Shown here piece after piece: positions 10,665 through 22,102 of a stretch of 64,000 bases of DNA. The translations under genes and the position numbers were made by a program. This DNA comes from Phragmites australis (lineage: Eukaryota > Streptophyta > Magnoliopsida > Poales > Poaceae), in contig NC_084922.1 of assembly GCF_958298935.1 (NCBI RefSeq), positions 12,526,501 to 12,590,500 on the forward strand, read 5' to 3'. Position 1 is the first letter of the stretch, and each line of letters opens with the position of its first letter. A model generated the notes under the pieces. The model was not told the DNA's origin. It searched no databases and was given only the letters and a program-made list of their open reading frames with translations.

Positions 10665-13600
10665 ATGGCACCAATAAATACTCATCGGAAGTGGGCACGA
10701 AAGCATACAAAAAGCGGCTCCTCCAACCCGGGCCAATTGCCGGTAGGAGATGGCGACATAGTTTATTTGTTGGTGATCGCAAAATCTTCTAGATATTTTG
10801 AATTTAGATTTACAATAATGATATAATTGTAGATGGACAGAAGATAGATGCACGATGTGTGTCGTGTGAGCACAGAGTACAAGAATGGCGTGGAGGGTTT
10901 CCTAGTAGCAGCCGCGGTGCATAAGTCAAATACACAGTCTCAATACATGTGTTGTTCATATGTGGATTCGAGAACAAGAAGTAGTTCTCCACCACCTAGC
11001 AGATACATTCCCATTTGATGCTAAGGGGCTTTATGCCTGGCTATACCCATTAGACCGAGCACGGCGAAGCTGAGATCGTATAGCAAGGGCAATACATTGG
11101 AAGAGAAGATGAAGACATGTGCACCAATATGTCGGTCAACGAATACATCGATATGTCGCCTGCCGGAGATACGTTAGCCAATGATGGTCTAGAGGATATG
11201 TTGGCTGATGCTAACATTGATGATCTGGAGCAGATGTTGCGCGATGGGGAGGGGAACTTCACCAATAAAAAAGAGTTTCAAAAGTTCCAGTATATGGTAG
11301 AGGACTTTACAACACTGTTGTTCCCAGGCTGCGAGAAGGAGCACAAAAAGTTGCGTACCATGGTTTCACTGCTGCAATTGAAGGGAAGCAATGGGTGGTC
11401 TGATACAATCTTCACAGAGTTGTTAATGTTCTTGAAGAATTTACTTCCAAAGGAAAATGTGCTACCAAAAAACACGTACCACGCCAAGAAGGTTATGTGC
11501 CCATTGGAGTTGAAAGTACAGAAAATACATGCATGTCCAAATGATTGCATGTTGTATCGCGGAGAGCATGCAAACTTGCAAGCTTGTCTTGTATGTGGTG
11601 CAGCACGGTACAAGCGTGACATTGATGGTATTGATGGTGAAGGAAAGAAGAAAAGGTGTCCCATGAAGGTGATGTGGTATTTTCCCTATAGTCCCCCGTT
11701 TAGAGCATTTATTCGCGAACATAAGACATGCCGAACTGTTGTGATGGCACGTCGATGAGCGCAAGGATGATGGAATGCTGAGACACCCCATTGATTCTAC
11801 GCAGTGGAGAAACATCGATAGGAAATATAAGAAGCCCTTTGCAGAAGATGTTTGGAATATAATATTTGGGTTGAGTGCGGATGGGATGAATCCATTCGGC
11901 AACATAGGCAGTAGTCATAGCACTTGGCCTGTGATTCTATGTATCTACAACCTTCCTCCTTAGTTGTGTATGAAGTGGAAGTACATTATGATGCTAGTGC
12001 TGATACCAGAGCCAAGGCAACCTAGCAACGATATCGATGTCTACCTGAAACCATTAATAGAAGATCTTGTAATATTGTGGAATGATGGTGTACAGGTATG
12101 AGATGCATGCAAACACGAGAACTTCACCCTATGCGCAATGTTGTTCATAACAATCCAAGATCGGATAATCCTTGGCAACCTATCAGGCCAGACTGTTAAA
12201 GGCTATTGTACATGCTTGCATTGTTTGGATGAAACAGAGAGCTTGTGGCAAAAGAACAGCCGAAAAATAGTGTACCTAGGTTCTTGTAAATTTCTTCGCA
12301 AGAATCACCTGTACCGCAGCAACATGAGAGCTTTTGATGGGAAAGTTGAGACTCGATCACCTCCTAAGCATCGCACTGGGAGACAGGTATATGAGATGGT
12401 AAAGGCACTTAGGATTATCCTTGGAAAGGGACGCGAGAGTACACTAGTTCCGAAATCTAATCTTAGAGCACCTATGTTCAAAAAGAAATCTGTCTTTTAT
12501 GATTAGCATATTGGACGGATTGGGTGGTTCGACATGCAATGGATGTCATGCACATTGAGAAGAACGTGTGTGATAGCTTGATTGGTAAGTTACTAGACAT
12601 ACCGGGGAAAACAAAGGATACATTCCAAGCACGGAAGGACCTGAAATGTTTAAAACTTAGATATGATCTACATCCCAAAGAGATGGAAGAAGGTGATAAA
12701 TATCTTGGCCCCGCTAGCTACAATCTGAGCAAGGTGAAGAAAATTGCAATGTGCAAGTGCTTACATAGAATCAAAGTTCCATCCGGTTACTCCGCCAACA
12801 TAAAGAGACTAGTAAACATGAAAGACTTGAAATTAACTTGCATGAAGACTCATGATTGTCATGTGATGATGACACAGATGCTTCCAACTGCAATTAGAGG
12901 TATTCTACCGCTGAAGGTCTGAAACCCAATCATAAAAGGTGTGTTCATTCTTCAACATGATATCATAGAAGGCCATCGATCCGATCAAGCTAGATAAGGT
13001 GCAGGAAGATGTGGTCGAGACTCTATCCTAGCTTGAGGTGTTGTTCCCTCCATCATTTTTTTGATATCATGGTGCATCTCATTGTTCACATTGTGAAAGA
13101 GATACAGATTCTTTGCCCCGTGTTTCTGCAATAGATGTACCCTTTTGAGAGGTTCATGGGAGTTCTTAAGAAATATGTTCATAACCAAAATCAGTCGGAA
13201 GGCTACATGGCCGAGGGATGGGGAACATAGGAGCTCATTGATTTCTGCGTCGACTACATGAATCCTAAATCGATTGGTGTGCATGTATCTCGTCATGAGG
13301 GGAGGCTTTAGGGGAAAGGGATGATAGGTGCAAACTCCTGCACTAACAAACCCATTTCATTCATGCAAGCACATTTCACAGTTCTGCAACAATCAGTTAT
13401 AGTGGACCCATATGTCGAAGAACACTAGAAGATGCTACGTACCAGAAACTCAGGGAAGTCTGATGTTTAGATCGCGTGAGAGCACCGAGATCATTTTAGA
13501 GATTTGTTATGTAGACTGGTGATGGATAAGCAAATAGAGTGTGCTTAGTTGAATGTGTTGGCTCACAGACTGCCAACTACAATCTTCACGTTCCAAGGAT

Positions 13601-14113
13601 ATAACATAAATTGTTATACATTTTATATGAGAGATGAGGATAATAAGAGCTCCAACCAAAATAGTGGCATCCGTATAGATGCCTACGATTGCAATGAAAA
13701 TAGTGAGACCTACTACGGAATGATAGAGGAGATCTGGGAGCTCGACTATGGAGTGTTAAAGGTTTCTCTTTTCCAGTCCTAACAGGTCAAACTCCCAGGG
13801 GGTGTGAAGATCGACAAGTACGGTATGACTACAGTGGAACCAAAACTCGTTGGATACAGGGAAGAACCATTCGTACTTGCGAATGATGTTATGCAAGTCT
13901 TCTATGTAAAGGACCCGGACCCTGCTAACAAGGAGGAGCGCCACGTGGTTCTTTAAGGAAAAAAGAAGGATTGTCGGAGTGGAGAATGTTGTTGACAAGG
14001 AAAACTACAATCAATTTGATGTGCTACCTCCTTTCGGAGAGGACGTCGACCTCGGTCCCATCAAAGACACCGAAAAACCTCCCTATGTACGTCGTGATCA
14101 TAATGAAGGGTGA
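10665..14113 (+). pseudogene. TNP2-type CACTA transposase, degenerate (CACTA-B)
   Basis: Exon 1 starts at ATG 10665 (MAPINTHRKW, GSSNPGQLPVGDG), homologous to exon 1 of CACTA-C. Then come a decayed Transpos_assoc region (10836-11010) and an intact stretch 11117-11758 with the acidic N-part and Cys-rich CPNDCMLYRGEHANLQAC..CGAARYK. A frameshift near 11750 is followed by the Transposase_21 core (MLRHPIDSTQWR, SADGMNPFGN, STWPVIL, to about 12500), then 12524-12922 and 13000-13250 (DUF4218, with HDCHVMM), and 13549-13970 (DUF4216, with YYGMIEEIWELDYG, KLVGYREEPFVLA). It ends at TGA 14111-14113. In En/Spm this gene's product cuts at the element ends. At least five stops or frameshifts rule out function. 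Confidence 0.85.
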
Positions 14114-14435
14114 ATCGTTAAGACAAAGTAGCTAAATTGTATTAATTACTATGTATGAATTTATTTTAGATGCAATTATACCTCACTTTCGTTATGGAAG
14201 TTTCAATTTGTAGTGGCGATGGTGGAAGATGTCTTTATTATTGAGCATATTGATTTTTGATTTTTAATAATGAATTAGCAATTTTTAACAATTTAAAATA
14301 TTTATTGATAAAATTAAAATAAATAGGAAGCTCCAATTGTATTTTTTAATTATATCTCACTTTTGTTATCAAAGCTTCAATTTCTCTACGCTCGCGCGTG
14401 AAACTAAAACAAATTTTTTGCACCCCATGGCACCA
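14114..14435. other. AT-rich 3' flank of CACTA-B TNP2
   Basis: AT-rich, with ATTAATTACTATGTATGAA, a phrase that recurs at the 3' side of the second gene (20617-20665, 21170-21192). This suggests related 3' untranslated regions. No gene. Confidence 0.4.
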
Positions 14436-14620
14436 AAGCGAAAGGGGTTTCACTGTCGGTGAAATATTGGGCTAGCAGTGAAACTACTTTCACTACCGGT
14501 GGATTTATTGAGCAGACAGTGCAAGTAGTTTCACTGCCGATCATCCTCTTGAGCCGGTAATGAAGGTACCCTTTCACTGTCGGTGAGAATATTGAGTTGA
14601 TAGTGAAAGCCCTTCCCCAT
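14436..14620. repeat. CACTA-B internal subterminal-type array
   Basis: Motifs TTTCACTGTCGGTGA, TTTCACTACCGGTGG, TTTCACTGCCGATC and reverse-type AGCAGTGAAA repeat every 30-40 bp. They are variants of the element's terminal arrays, yet lie between the two genes, directly before the GC-rich leader of the second gene. Confidence 0.75.
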
Positions 14621-15175
14621 AATATGGCTCGACGCCCACGCCCTCTGATACTTAGAAATTTTTTCCTCTTCCCTCCTATGCCTTCTGACAAAACGCCTCC
14701 CAACACCGAGGAGACCATGCAGCCAGAGGACCACAAGCCCAAGCCCACTATCCCTGACCTCCTCGACGCCGTCATCCTCCTCCCCGATGTCGTCGTCATC
14801 CTCCTCTCTGGCGCCATTCTTGTCCTCCTCGACACCGTCATCCTCCTCCCTGGCCTGCGCTCCTCCTAACTCCGGTCGCCTCCTCCCTGGCCCGCGCTCA
14901 TCACCGAGTCGCGCTCCTCCATGACTCCGGCCGCCTCCTCCACGACTCTAGCCACCTCCTCCCCGACGACGATCACCAAAGCCATGGTGAGTAGCCATCT
15001 CCCTCTTGGCCGAGCCGTCATAGCCGGTGCTCCGGTCGAGCCGTGTGATGCCCCTCCCTTCTTCTTTGTCTGGTGCCAGCCATCGTGCCGCTGTGATGCT
15101 CGGCCATTGTGCCACTATGATGCCCAGCCATCGTGCCGCTGTCATGGCACATTGTGCAATAAGGTGCATTCATAT
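14621..15175 (+). other. GC-rich leader of the CACTA-B second gene
   Basis: GC-rich and compositionally simple (CCTCCTCGACGCCGTCATCCTCC-like phrases). ORFs on both strands (14404-14841, 14597-14869, 14921-15292) arise from this composition. It holds the same position as the leaders at 391-750 and 46391-47100. Confidence 0.45.
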
Positions 15176-16503
15176 ATCACATTTGCTCATATTTTGCCTA
15201 AATTGATGGATATCTTTCACTTTGTTCCTAGTGAGCTAGAAGGGCTTGATTATACGAACTTGAACAGAATGGAGACTAAACTAACAAACTAAATTATAGT
15301 GGCTTCCTTGCAATAATTTGACGGCCTTATGGGCTTATATTGGTTTCTTTCTTCTAGTAAGTTGTGGAGATTCTTCTCTACTTTATTACTTTGTATATTT
15401 TATTTGTTTCAAAATGCAGTGAGAATGGCATGTAGATATAGAATTACTGACATGGAGTTGTGCTAGGCACAACTATTTGGATTACCAAGCTTGTCTTTAT
15501 CCTGTTTGGATTTCTTTGATGGTGTTATGCAACCTAATTATTACTTGGGAATGATTTGTTTGTTTTATGCATTTCAAGCAATTGGAGCTTGACTTTTTTA
15601 GTTAAACTCAAATGTTATTTACAAGAGGTGTCAGTTTCTGTACATTGATATGATAGGACAGTGGAGGACATTGGTGCAAATTATCGAAGTCCTAATAAGG
15701 CCATGCTCTCTATGGAGAAGCAAACATTTCTTTTGTAATACAATAAAATAGTGGTGATGATGATATGGCTTGAGGCCGTATTTCTTTATTACTTCTAGGA
15801 CTTTAGTACTGATTACCTGTTCGGAGAGAAAGCTTGCATTCTTCTCAAGTACTGAAGCTCTAATAAGGCCATTTGCCTCCTTTCCGAACAGGTAATCAGT
15901 ACTGAATTCCTAATAAGGCCATTTGCTTGAGCCACCGTGCTGTAATGTAACATGAACATTATCTTTTCTTTGCAGTAACATTTTTTGGTATTATTGTGGT
16001 TTGTATAGTATATCATTTTTGCATATTCTCTGAAATTTAGGACTGCTATGATATGGTGTGTTGTTCAGCCTTGGCATAGTTCAACTCCTATTATGTGTTG
16101 TATAAAAAATTGCATTGTTTTCATACTTGTTTTACTTTTTTGCAAATGATGAAATTGGAGAACTATTTACCATACATATGACTGTAAAGCTCGACTGGGA
16201 TGGTTATTACACATTCACCTTACACGTCTTTTCACTATTCCTGTCGATCTTACAGTCGTATATAATTATCTCCATAATCTGATGTGGATCAATCAAATAA
16301 TAGACTCTTTGTTTGATGGTGGTTTCATATGATGCTAGTGACTAATTTTTGTTTTTGTTTGTTCCTTTTCTTCTTACACACCATGTATAGATACTGATGC
16401 TATGCTTATTTTAGCACTGATCAATGCATTGTCATGATGAGTTTGTATGAAAAGCACTGCCCAGTATAACATTTATGCCTATTATTTGAAATTTAGGACT
16501 GAT
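15176..16503 (+). other. Intron-like region of CACTA-B with foldback and duplicated segments
   Basis: T-rich non-coding sequence. It contains the inverted repeat at 15805-15903, a CTAATAAGGCCATTTGC phrase at 15861 and 15909 (partly at 15690), and two copies of TGAAATTTAGGACTG (about 16032 and 16484), the second immediately before the RNase H1-type exon. No other gene seen. Confidence 0.5.
15805..15903. repeat. 21-bp perfect inverted repeat (foldback)
   Basis: AGTACTGATTACCTGTTCGGA at 15805-15825 is exactly the reverse complement of 15883-15903, with a 57-bp loop. Adjacent sequence is a local duplication, so this may be a small inverted duplication or a tiny foldback element. Confidence 0.85.
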
Positions 16504-16641
16504 ATGACATGGTATGCTATCCATCGTGGCCGTCAAAGTAGAGTGTTCTCCAATTGGGAGGAATGCTATGCACAAATTAATGGATTCAAAGGAGCATGCT
16601 ACAAAGGATACAGGTCCAAACATAAAGCTATTGCAGCATAA
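16504..16641 (+). CDS. Exon for an RNase H1 N-terminal (hybrid-binding / viroplasmin-type) domain
   Basis: A 45-codon open frame from ATG 16504 to TAA 16639-16641 contains WYAIHRGRQSRVF, NWEECYAQINGFKGA and YKGYRSKHKAIAA. This is the signature of the small RNase H1 N-terminal fold (Pfam Cauli_VI): W/Y-Y-A-V, G-R..G-I/V, W-E-E-C, V-x-G-F-x-G-A, K-x-F/Y. In RNase H1 this module binds RNA/DNA hybrids. It sits inside CACTA-B between the intron-like region and the second gene, preceded by an AG acceptor (TTTAG|GAC). It could be an N-terminal exon of the second gene or an acquired exon. The catalytic RNase H domain is absent. Confidence 0.65.
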   Translation: MTWYAIHRGRQSRVFSNWEECYAQINGFKGACYKGYRSKHKAIAA

Positions 16642-16978
16642 AACAGTCGTGTTAGCCAAGCCCAGCTAAAATTGGCTAACTTCAAAAATAAGAAGTGTGA
16701 TTTCACATACAAAGATGTCATAATCCTAATGATGTGACTTATAAGAATGTGTCAATTGGTAGTACCTTTATGCCTATTTTTCTACGTTAGATTTGACTTT
16801 TTTTGTTAAATGGGGTTCTAACGTAATTACAATATTGTATGTGTATGCATTATATCTATCGACTCCTTCATGGTTATCTCACTTTTTCGATAGCCTCTCT
16901 CCCTCCCTCATCGGCTTTATCTCTATCTCCCTCCTTTCTCAGCTCTCTATATGTAGACTACCTAACCACTCGTCCTCA
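16642..16978 (+). other. Intron-like spacer before the CACTA-B second-gene exons
   Basis: AT-rich, then CT-rich (TCTCTCCCTCCCTCATCGG), with no protein motif. Overlapping ORFs at 16793-17147 differ only in frame; their C-terminal part joins the first exon at 16979. Confidence 0.4.
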
Positions 16979-19900
16979 TCAGATCCAGAACTTCCAGGAA
17001 GGAATGGAACCGCTAACCACCAATCTGGCCCAGTTGCTAGAAGGAGATGTAGTGCCGCCATCAAACATTGAAGAAGGTAGATCCAACCACTACCTCAACC
17101 TAGAACAAATAGACGCCTATGGAGGCGATGAGGTAATTTGTAAGTAGATGAATGCATCTGTTCTACATATTATCGTTTAGGTTCCCAATAGTTTTTCCGC
17201 TTATGCGCAGATGCTTGATGCTCCAGAGGGTCACGACAATGAGCAATCCCAGGAGCAACATCATGTTCGAGGTCCCTCGAAGATGCCTACAGGATGATTT
17301 GTGATCACACAGGTCTCACCAGCAGGGGAGCCAACTGCACCTGAGAGAGTTCTGGGGTTATACAAGTCAGTTTATGGGATTGCTGTTAAGGATCACGTGC
17401 CCATCAACTACAGATTGTGGACTGGCGAACGAGGTGATCTACACGTAGTTCCTGATTTGATCAAGAACGATATCTTGTGGCCTAAGATATTAGAGAAGTT
17501 TGACTTCCCTAAAGGGACACATATGAAAGTAGTTAAGCGTAAGATGCTAATGATCACGTGCATTTCATTTAAGAACCGGAAGGGCACATTGAACAGAACA
17601 TATGTGCAGAAAGGTACAACGCCAGATTTTCGTAAGTGGTTGCAACTGGAAGATCATTGTCAAGCCTTTGCAAACAACAAGTCGTCGGAAGAAGCACTGA
17701 GGTTGAGTGCAGTGAACAAAGCGAACTCAAAGAAGAACCTCTACCCCTACAAAGTCGGTAGTCATGGGTACGTGAGGAAAGAACGGCAGTGGCAATAATA
17801 GCTAGATCAACTTCGAGAGAGATGTGTCACACCTGAGATGGAGGACTGAAGCAATCGACCGGCGCGCTTCCTTCTTGGGAGGGGTGCTTCTTACTCATCT
17901 GATGAAAGCTTATGCTTTACGACCATGAAAGACCAAGAAGTGATGCAAACTCTTGCAAAAAAAGCTTGCAAAAGCTCACAAGCATTCTGCACAAGGATCT
18001 TTCTAGCCAGACAGGGATAGGGTCGAGCTCACCTTGGCCTTGGGAAACATGGAGAACACGAGAACAGTGGTTGCACACCAGGCGATGTCGACAGTTACAA
18101 GAGTCGAAAGAGATCCCAAGCAGAGAAAGATGCAGAACGAGAGGCATGACACGCTAGGATGATGCAAATGCTTAAACAAGCGCTACAACGTTAGGGGGAA
18201 CATACAGACGAAAAGATAGCTCAGGAGGTACAACAAGCCCTCATTCATGAAGGGGCCACCATTGTGAGCAATCAGGAATGGCCTGTAGCGTCTCCTAATG
18301 TTGCGTGCTCCAGCCCTGGTGCTCATCTGAGTAGCTGTGCGTCCATGGGAGTTCCCAGAACTGACCCCATCACTTATCCTGTGGACCTCATCACAGCACG
18401 GACACCTTGTGAACTGCACATTAGTGCTAGGAACATTACCATCAAGGTGGCTTCCAGCGTGGCTTATCCCCACGGCTCCCATGAACATTTGCACGGACAT
18501 CCGATATCGGAGGGCTACATCGTGGTTGAAGTAGATGAGGCAGTTGACCAGTACCGTCATGTTGAGATGGACTAGCCCACAGAGGAGGTTGCGAACACTA
18601 TAGGAGAGAACGAGCACACATTCATCACGTGGGAGAAAGCCTACATATTTATTTCCATCAGGGATAGCTACTGAGAATCTCTACTCTTCATTACGCCCTA
18701 GGCTACCGTCACCTCGGAGATCTCCCTCTCTTCAGCCATCTCCCAAAAGAAGTCCACCTACTCAACCATCGCTTCGAAGAAGTCCACCGCTCAAGAAACC
18801 AGCACCATCAACAAGCTAGCCATCAGCTCAGAAAACAAGATCAGATTCTACAACATCCAAGGAGACGACATCATCTAAGAAGTCGGTGGAATCTAAGAAG
18901 TTGGAGGAACCCAATGATGTCTATTCACTCACTGCTGAGGAAACAAAAAAGATTGTGGATGCCAGTGTCATGAATCATTTCCATCTACCACCACCTCCAC
19001 CAAAGCTTGTTGTGCCTAAAGATACCATGAAATTTTTCATGAATATGGCCAAATCTAAACAGACAGGGGCGGCTTCAAGTAAGCCACCGAGTAACTTCGA
19101 ACGTATCAGTAAGAAGCAAGCCAAGAGCAAATCAACTCTAATCGTTCAAGATGCTCCAAGCATTGGGGAGTTCCTAGCTTCTTCTGGACTATCAGTAGAA
19201 GAATTAGCATGGTTTACTGTGGGAGTGAATATTACAAAGTTGGAAGTTACATGGCCATTTGAGTTGACCAAACCTTTGGTCAAACCAGATATAGAAAGAA
19301 ACCTTACAACTCAAATGCGCTGATTGCATCAGTGGTACTTGGAGCAATCTAGGCATGGTTTGCAGGCGTTCCCCGTAAGATACACATATGAATATTTCCT
19401 CAACAAGGATGGCTCCTTCTAGGTGTATTTCAAGGACATGTATGAACTGTATAAGGCAGATGCCCTCGATGTGGCTATAGTCAGAGCGTGGACTCTGTAA
19501 GTGACTTATGCATATAAATCATGTTATATGATCTTGTACCTTGAAATTGCATGGAGAACTTCTCTATTTCGTAGAATGGAGATCCACGCCTGCATACAAC
19601 AATTTGATCGTAAAGTTGGATTCATCAATCCTAGGCTTGTGATCCAGACGCTTGTAAGGGAGAGTCCAGACTTCACCAAGAACTACATATTGAAGTGTCT
19701 GCTTCACCACTAATATAAGAAATTCATACTCTTACCCAACAGCTATGAGTACGTGCTTGCGCACTAGGGTGTTCTGCTTTTATGGGCAACTCGATTCTAG
19801 TACTAATTTGCTATGGTGACATAATATTTCTACAGCTTTCATTGGATCCTCCTTGTCATCCACCCAGACTTGAGCAAGATCATTGTCTTGGACTCACAAA

Positions 19901-21059
19901 AGAGAGCTCACATGACTTACCAAAACCTCATTGACATGCTAAACTGATAAACTCGATCATTTCATTGTCTCGACGATTACATCTAAGTTTAATTGGTATT
20001 CATATTCACGTACAAAGTGTACACAAGATACCGTAAAAAGTGTCTTATTCACTTTCCATTCAGGAAGGAGTATAATGTAAAAACTGACTTTTTGATACGT
20101 ACGAAATTTTCATATCTTGCATTTCCTTTTGAATAAAAAGGTTCAATTCATTCCACTAACGAATAATTTCCTCTTGAAGTGTATGAGGCAGCCACCCAGC
20201 AAGGATCTTTGTGCCATTTATGTTCTAACTTTCATACAAGGATTCAGCCTGGACGGAGACACTATCAGGTTCAATGATCTTGAGGTATGAAATAACATAT
20301 CGATGCATTTTATTCAATTTCTACACATGTTCAAGGACTAATTCTTTCGATTCTTCAAACATAGTGCTCCAAACTATGCATAAAAGAGTTACATCCTGTA
20401 GAAATAAATGCCCTTCAAGAACAGATCATCGGGTTCTTTATGGAACATGTTATCAACTCAAACGGCGAGTTTCATGAATTGATCATGCCGTCGACCAGTG
20501 ACAAACCTTCAGATTACACCGTACCTTCTAGTACAGAGTATACGATAAGGAGGAAGTCTACCATATGGTTAGACAGCTTATATATCGCCAAATGACACCA
20601 TTTTAATGAAGGATATTAATTACTATGTATTAATATAGGGCATGAATTACTATGTATTAATGAAGTTGTATTTCGGAGTTGGTACCATCAAACGACTCTT
20701 CGACAGAATGGCCTTCCAACAAGGATGTGAAGAAGGAGCAACAAGCAATGGCCTGTCAGTGCGCCTAAGAGAAGGATGAGAAACTGACCCGTCAGTTGTG
20801 CGCTGTGGAGGAGCAAGAAGCAGCATCCTGTAAGAATGCCTAGGAGGAGGACGAGAGGGTGGCCTGTCAGTGCGCTGTGGAGGAGGCCGAATGCTCAAAC
20901 CGTACTAGCGTTCAGGGGTCGGACTTCGTTATCTTTGACACGCCACTGAGCCTGGAGCTTAGGCAACGCCGTGGTCAATCAGGCATGGCTGTGTCCTTTG
21001 CTCCACCACCATCCGGTCCCCGTGTCCCCACACGTACACACGCCATTAGCCGTTCATGA
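16979..21059 (+). pseudogene. CACTA-B second gene: transposase_24 / spacer domain / C48-type protein, degenerate
   Basis: Exons or fragments in order: 16979-17146 (acidic, LEQIDAYGGDE); 17210-17800, a Transposase_24 domain largely open at 17301-17798 (YRLWTGERGDLHVVPDLIK, KFDFPKGTHMKVVKR, NKANSKKNLYPYK, GYVRKE); 18240-18600, spacer domain (TPCELHISARN, HPISEGYIVVEVDEAV; probably DUF8039); 18886-19500 (QWYLEQ, VRYTYEYFL, DALDVAIVRAWTL); 19560-20220, C48-like with His 19840-19842 (FHWILLVIHPDL), Asp 19891-19893 and Cys 20212-20214; 20340-20500 (LQEQIIGF); and 20676-21059, a glutamate/cysteine-rich heptad-like segment with three similar units. Stops occur between most blocks. Likely role by family: accessory protein binding element ends. 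The protease-like part is remnant only. Confidence 0.75.
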
Positions 21060-21192
21060 GGAGACGTGGTCCTCATCGCGGGAGAGGTAGAGAGGTACTA
21101 GACTAGCTCAACTCGATCGACTTTTTGAGGGGGTGATCTATGAGAACTATTATGTACATATGTGTGATATGAATTACTATGTATTAATGAAG
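20643..21192 (+). repeat. Two perfect 23-bp direct repeats bracketing the last exon of CACTA-B
   Basis: TGAATTACTATGTATTAATG followed by AAG occurs at 20643-20665 and again at 21170-21192, with a related copy at about 20614-20635. The 504 bp between them contain the coiled-coil-like exon. Confidence 0.85.
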
Positions 21193-21344
21193 GTGCTTTT
21201 ATTATTGATTTACATTACATATGTCTCATTGTATGCATGTATTGAGTGAGAGAGAGATAGAGAGATCGAGGAGAGAGAGGGAGGACAGAGAAGATAGAGA
21301 GTGAGGACATGGCTAGAGTAAAAGGGCGGGGAGCCACAACACTG
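21060..21344. other. 3' flank of the CACTA-B second gene
   Basis: AT-rich tail followed by a purine-rich GAGAGAGATAGAGAGA stretch (about 21246-21303). No gene. Confidence 0.4.
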
Positions 21345-21540
21345 CCGCTGAAATCACCAGCCGGCAGTGATACCCAGGTAATCACTGCCGACCGAATCCT
21401 TCAGCCGGCAGTGATAACCCCTTTCACTACTGGTCCACGGAGCTGGCAGTGATAGTCCCAGACTATCACTGCCCATTACCCACTACCGGTTCCAAAACTG
21501 GCATTGAAGAGGGTTATAGAGCCGATAATGATGTACTGTT
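21345..21540. repeat. CACTA-B 3' subterminal repeat array
   Basis: Copies of ATCACTGCCG / CGGCAGTGAT and CCACTACCGGTTCC in both orientations, matching the 5' array (CACTACCGGTTCC occurs at 9761 and at 21481). Confidence 0.85.
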
Positions 21541-21551
21541 CTGTAATAGTG
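21530..21551. repeat. CACTA-B right terminal inverted repeat
   Basis: GTACTGTTCTGTAATAGTG; reversed, CACTATTACAGAACAGTAC. The AAA at 21552-21554 repeats the AAA before the left end. Confidence 0.85.
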
Positions 21552-21554
21552 AAA

Positions 21555-21735
21555 AGAACCTTGTGTTCATATCTCATCCATGAAGTCACATGTTAATAGT
21601 TCTTTTCTTCGTTTGTCTCTATTTGCTTCTGCTTGAGTTTTGATGTACGTTGGGTGAAATAAAGGAGAAGGTCATCTAATTTGAAAGAATTTAGTGAAAC
21701 ACCTATTTACCCCTCTAGTCACCAATCTCTATCTT
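21555..21735 (+). mobile_element. COP-1: right part of the split copia-like LTR
   Basis: Continues the sequence interrupted at 9722 across the AAA duplication and ends in TTTACCCCTCTAGTCACC, resembling the ATTCACCCCCTCTTAG end of the COP-2 LTRs. The exact 3' end is uncertain. Confidence 0.45.
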
Positions 21736-22102
21736 ACAAATGCAAACACACCATAGTATCCTAAAACGTGCTACATAATATACTACGCAAATATCTTGAT
21801 ATATCGTGTTCCTTCATGCGACCGATCGATGGGCATATGGACAAGCACCGCGGATCGAATGGTTCAATAGCATTTGTTGAGTTACCGAGTCAATTCCCTT
21901 ATTAATTTGTTTGGACATTATTCCTTTCTTTTTTGAGAATATGATATATACTCCTATCTAGCTAGAGCTGTCACGTCCTTTAAAAATGTATCGATTCCTA
22001 ACGTTATGATCGTATGTATAATACTACCTCTATTTTCTTGTACATATTGTTTTGGCATCGGTATGTCTTCTCGCGGCCCATCTCTCATAGGAGACACAGA
22101 CG
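21736..22102. other. Unassigned AT-rich stretch
   Basis: No gene, repeat or terminal signature recognised. Confidence 0.3.

Larger units (their letters stand above)
9726..21551 (+). mobile_element. CACTA-B: complete but degenerate CACTA transposon, about 11.8 kb
   Basis: The left end reads AACTACTATAGAACTGGGC and the right end, reversed, CACTATTACAGAACAGTAC: an imperfect terminal inverted repeat in which the leftmost C has become A. The element is flanked by AAA on both sides (9723-9725 and 21552-21554), the 3-bp target duplication expected for CACTA. Contents: 5' array, TNP2 pseudogene, internal array, GC-rich leader, intron with a foldback, RNase H1-type exon, second-gene pseudogene, 3' array. 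It lies inside the COP-1 LTR. Stops and frameshifts in both genes and the altered terminal base suggest it is immobile. Confidence 0.9.

Noticed and set aside
11278..11905. Antisense ORFs of 128 and 147 codons
   Set aside because: Shadows of the TNP2 coding region, which has clear family motifs on the plus strand.
14404..15292. GC-rich ORFs on both strands in CACTA-B
   Set aside because: Low-complexity composition; equivalent leader regions in the other elements give unrelated ORFs.
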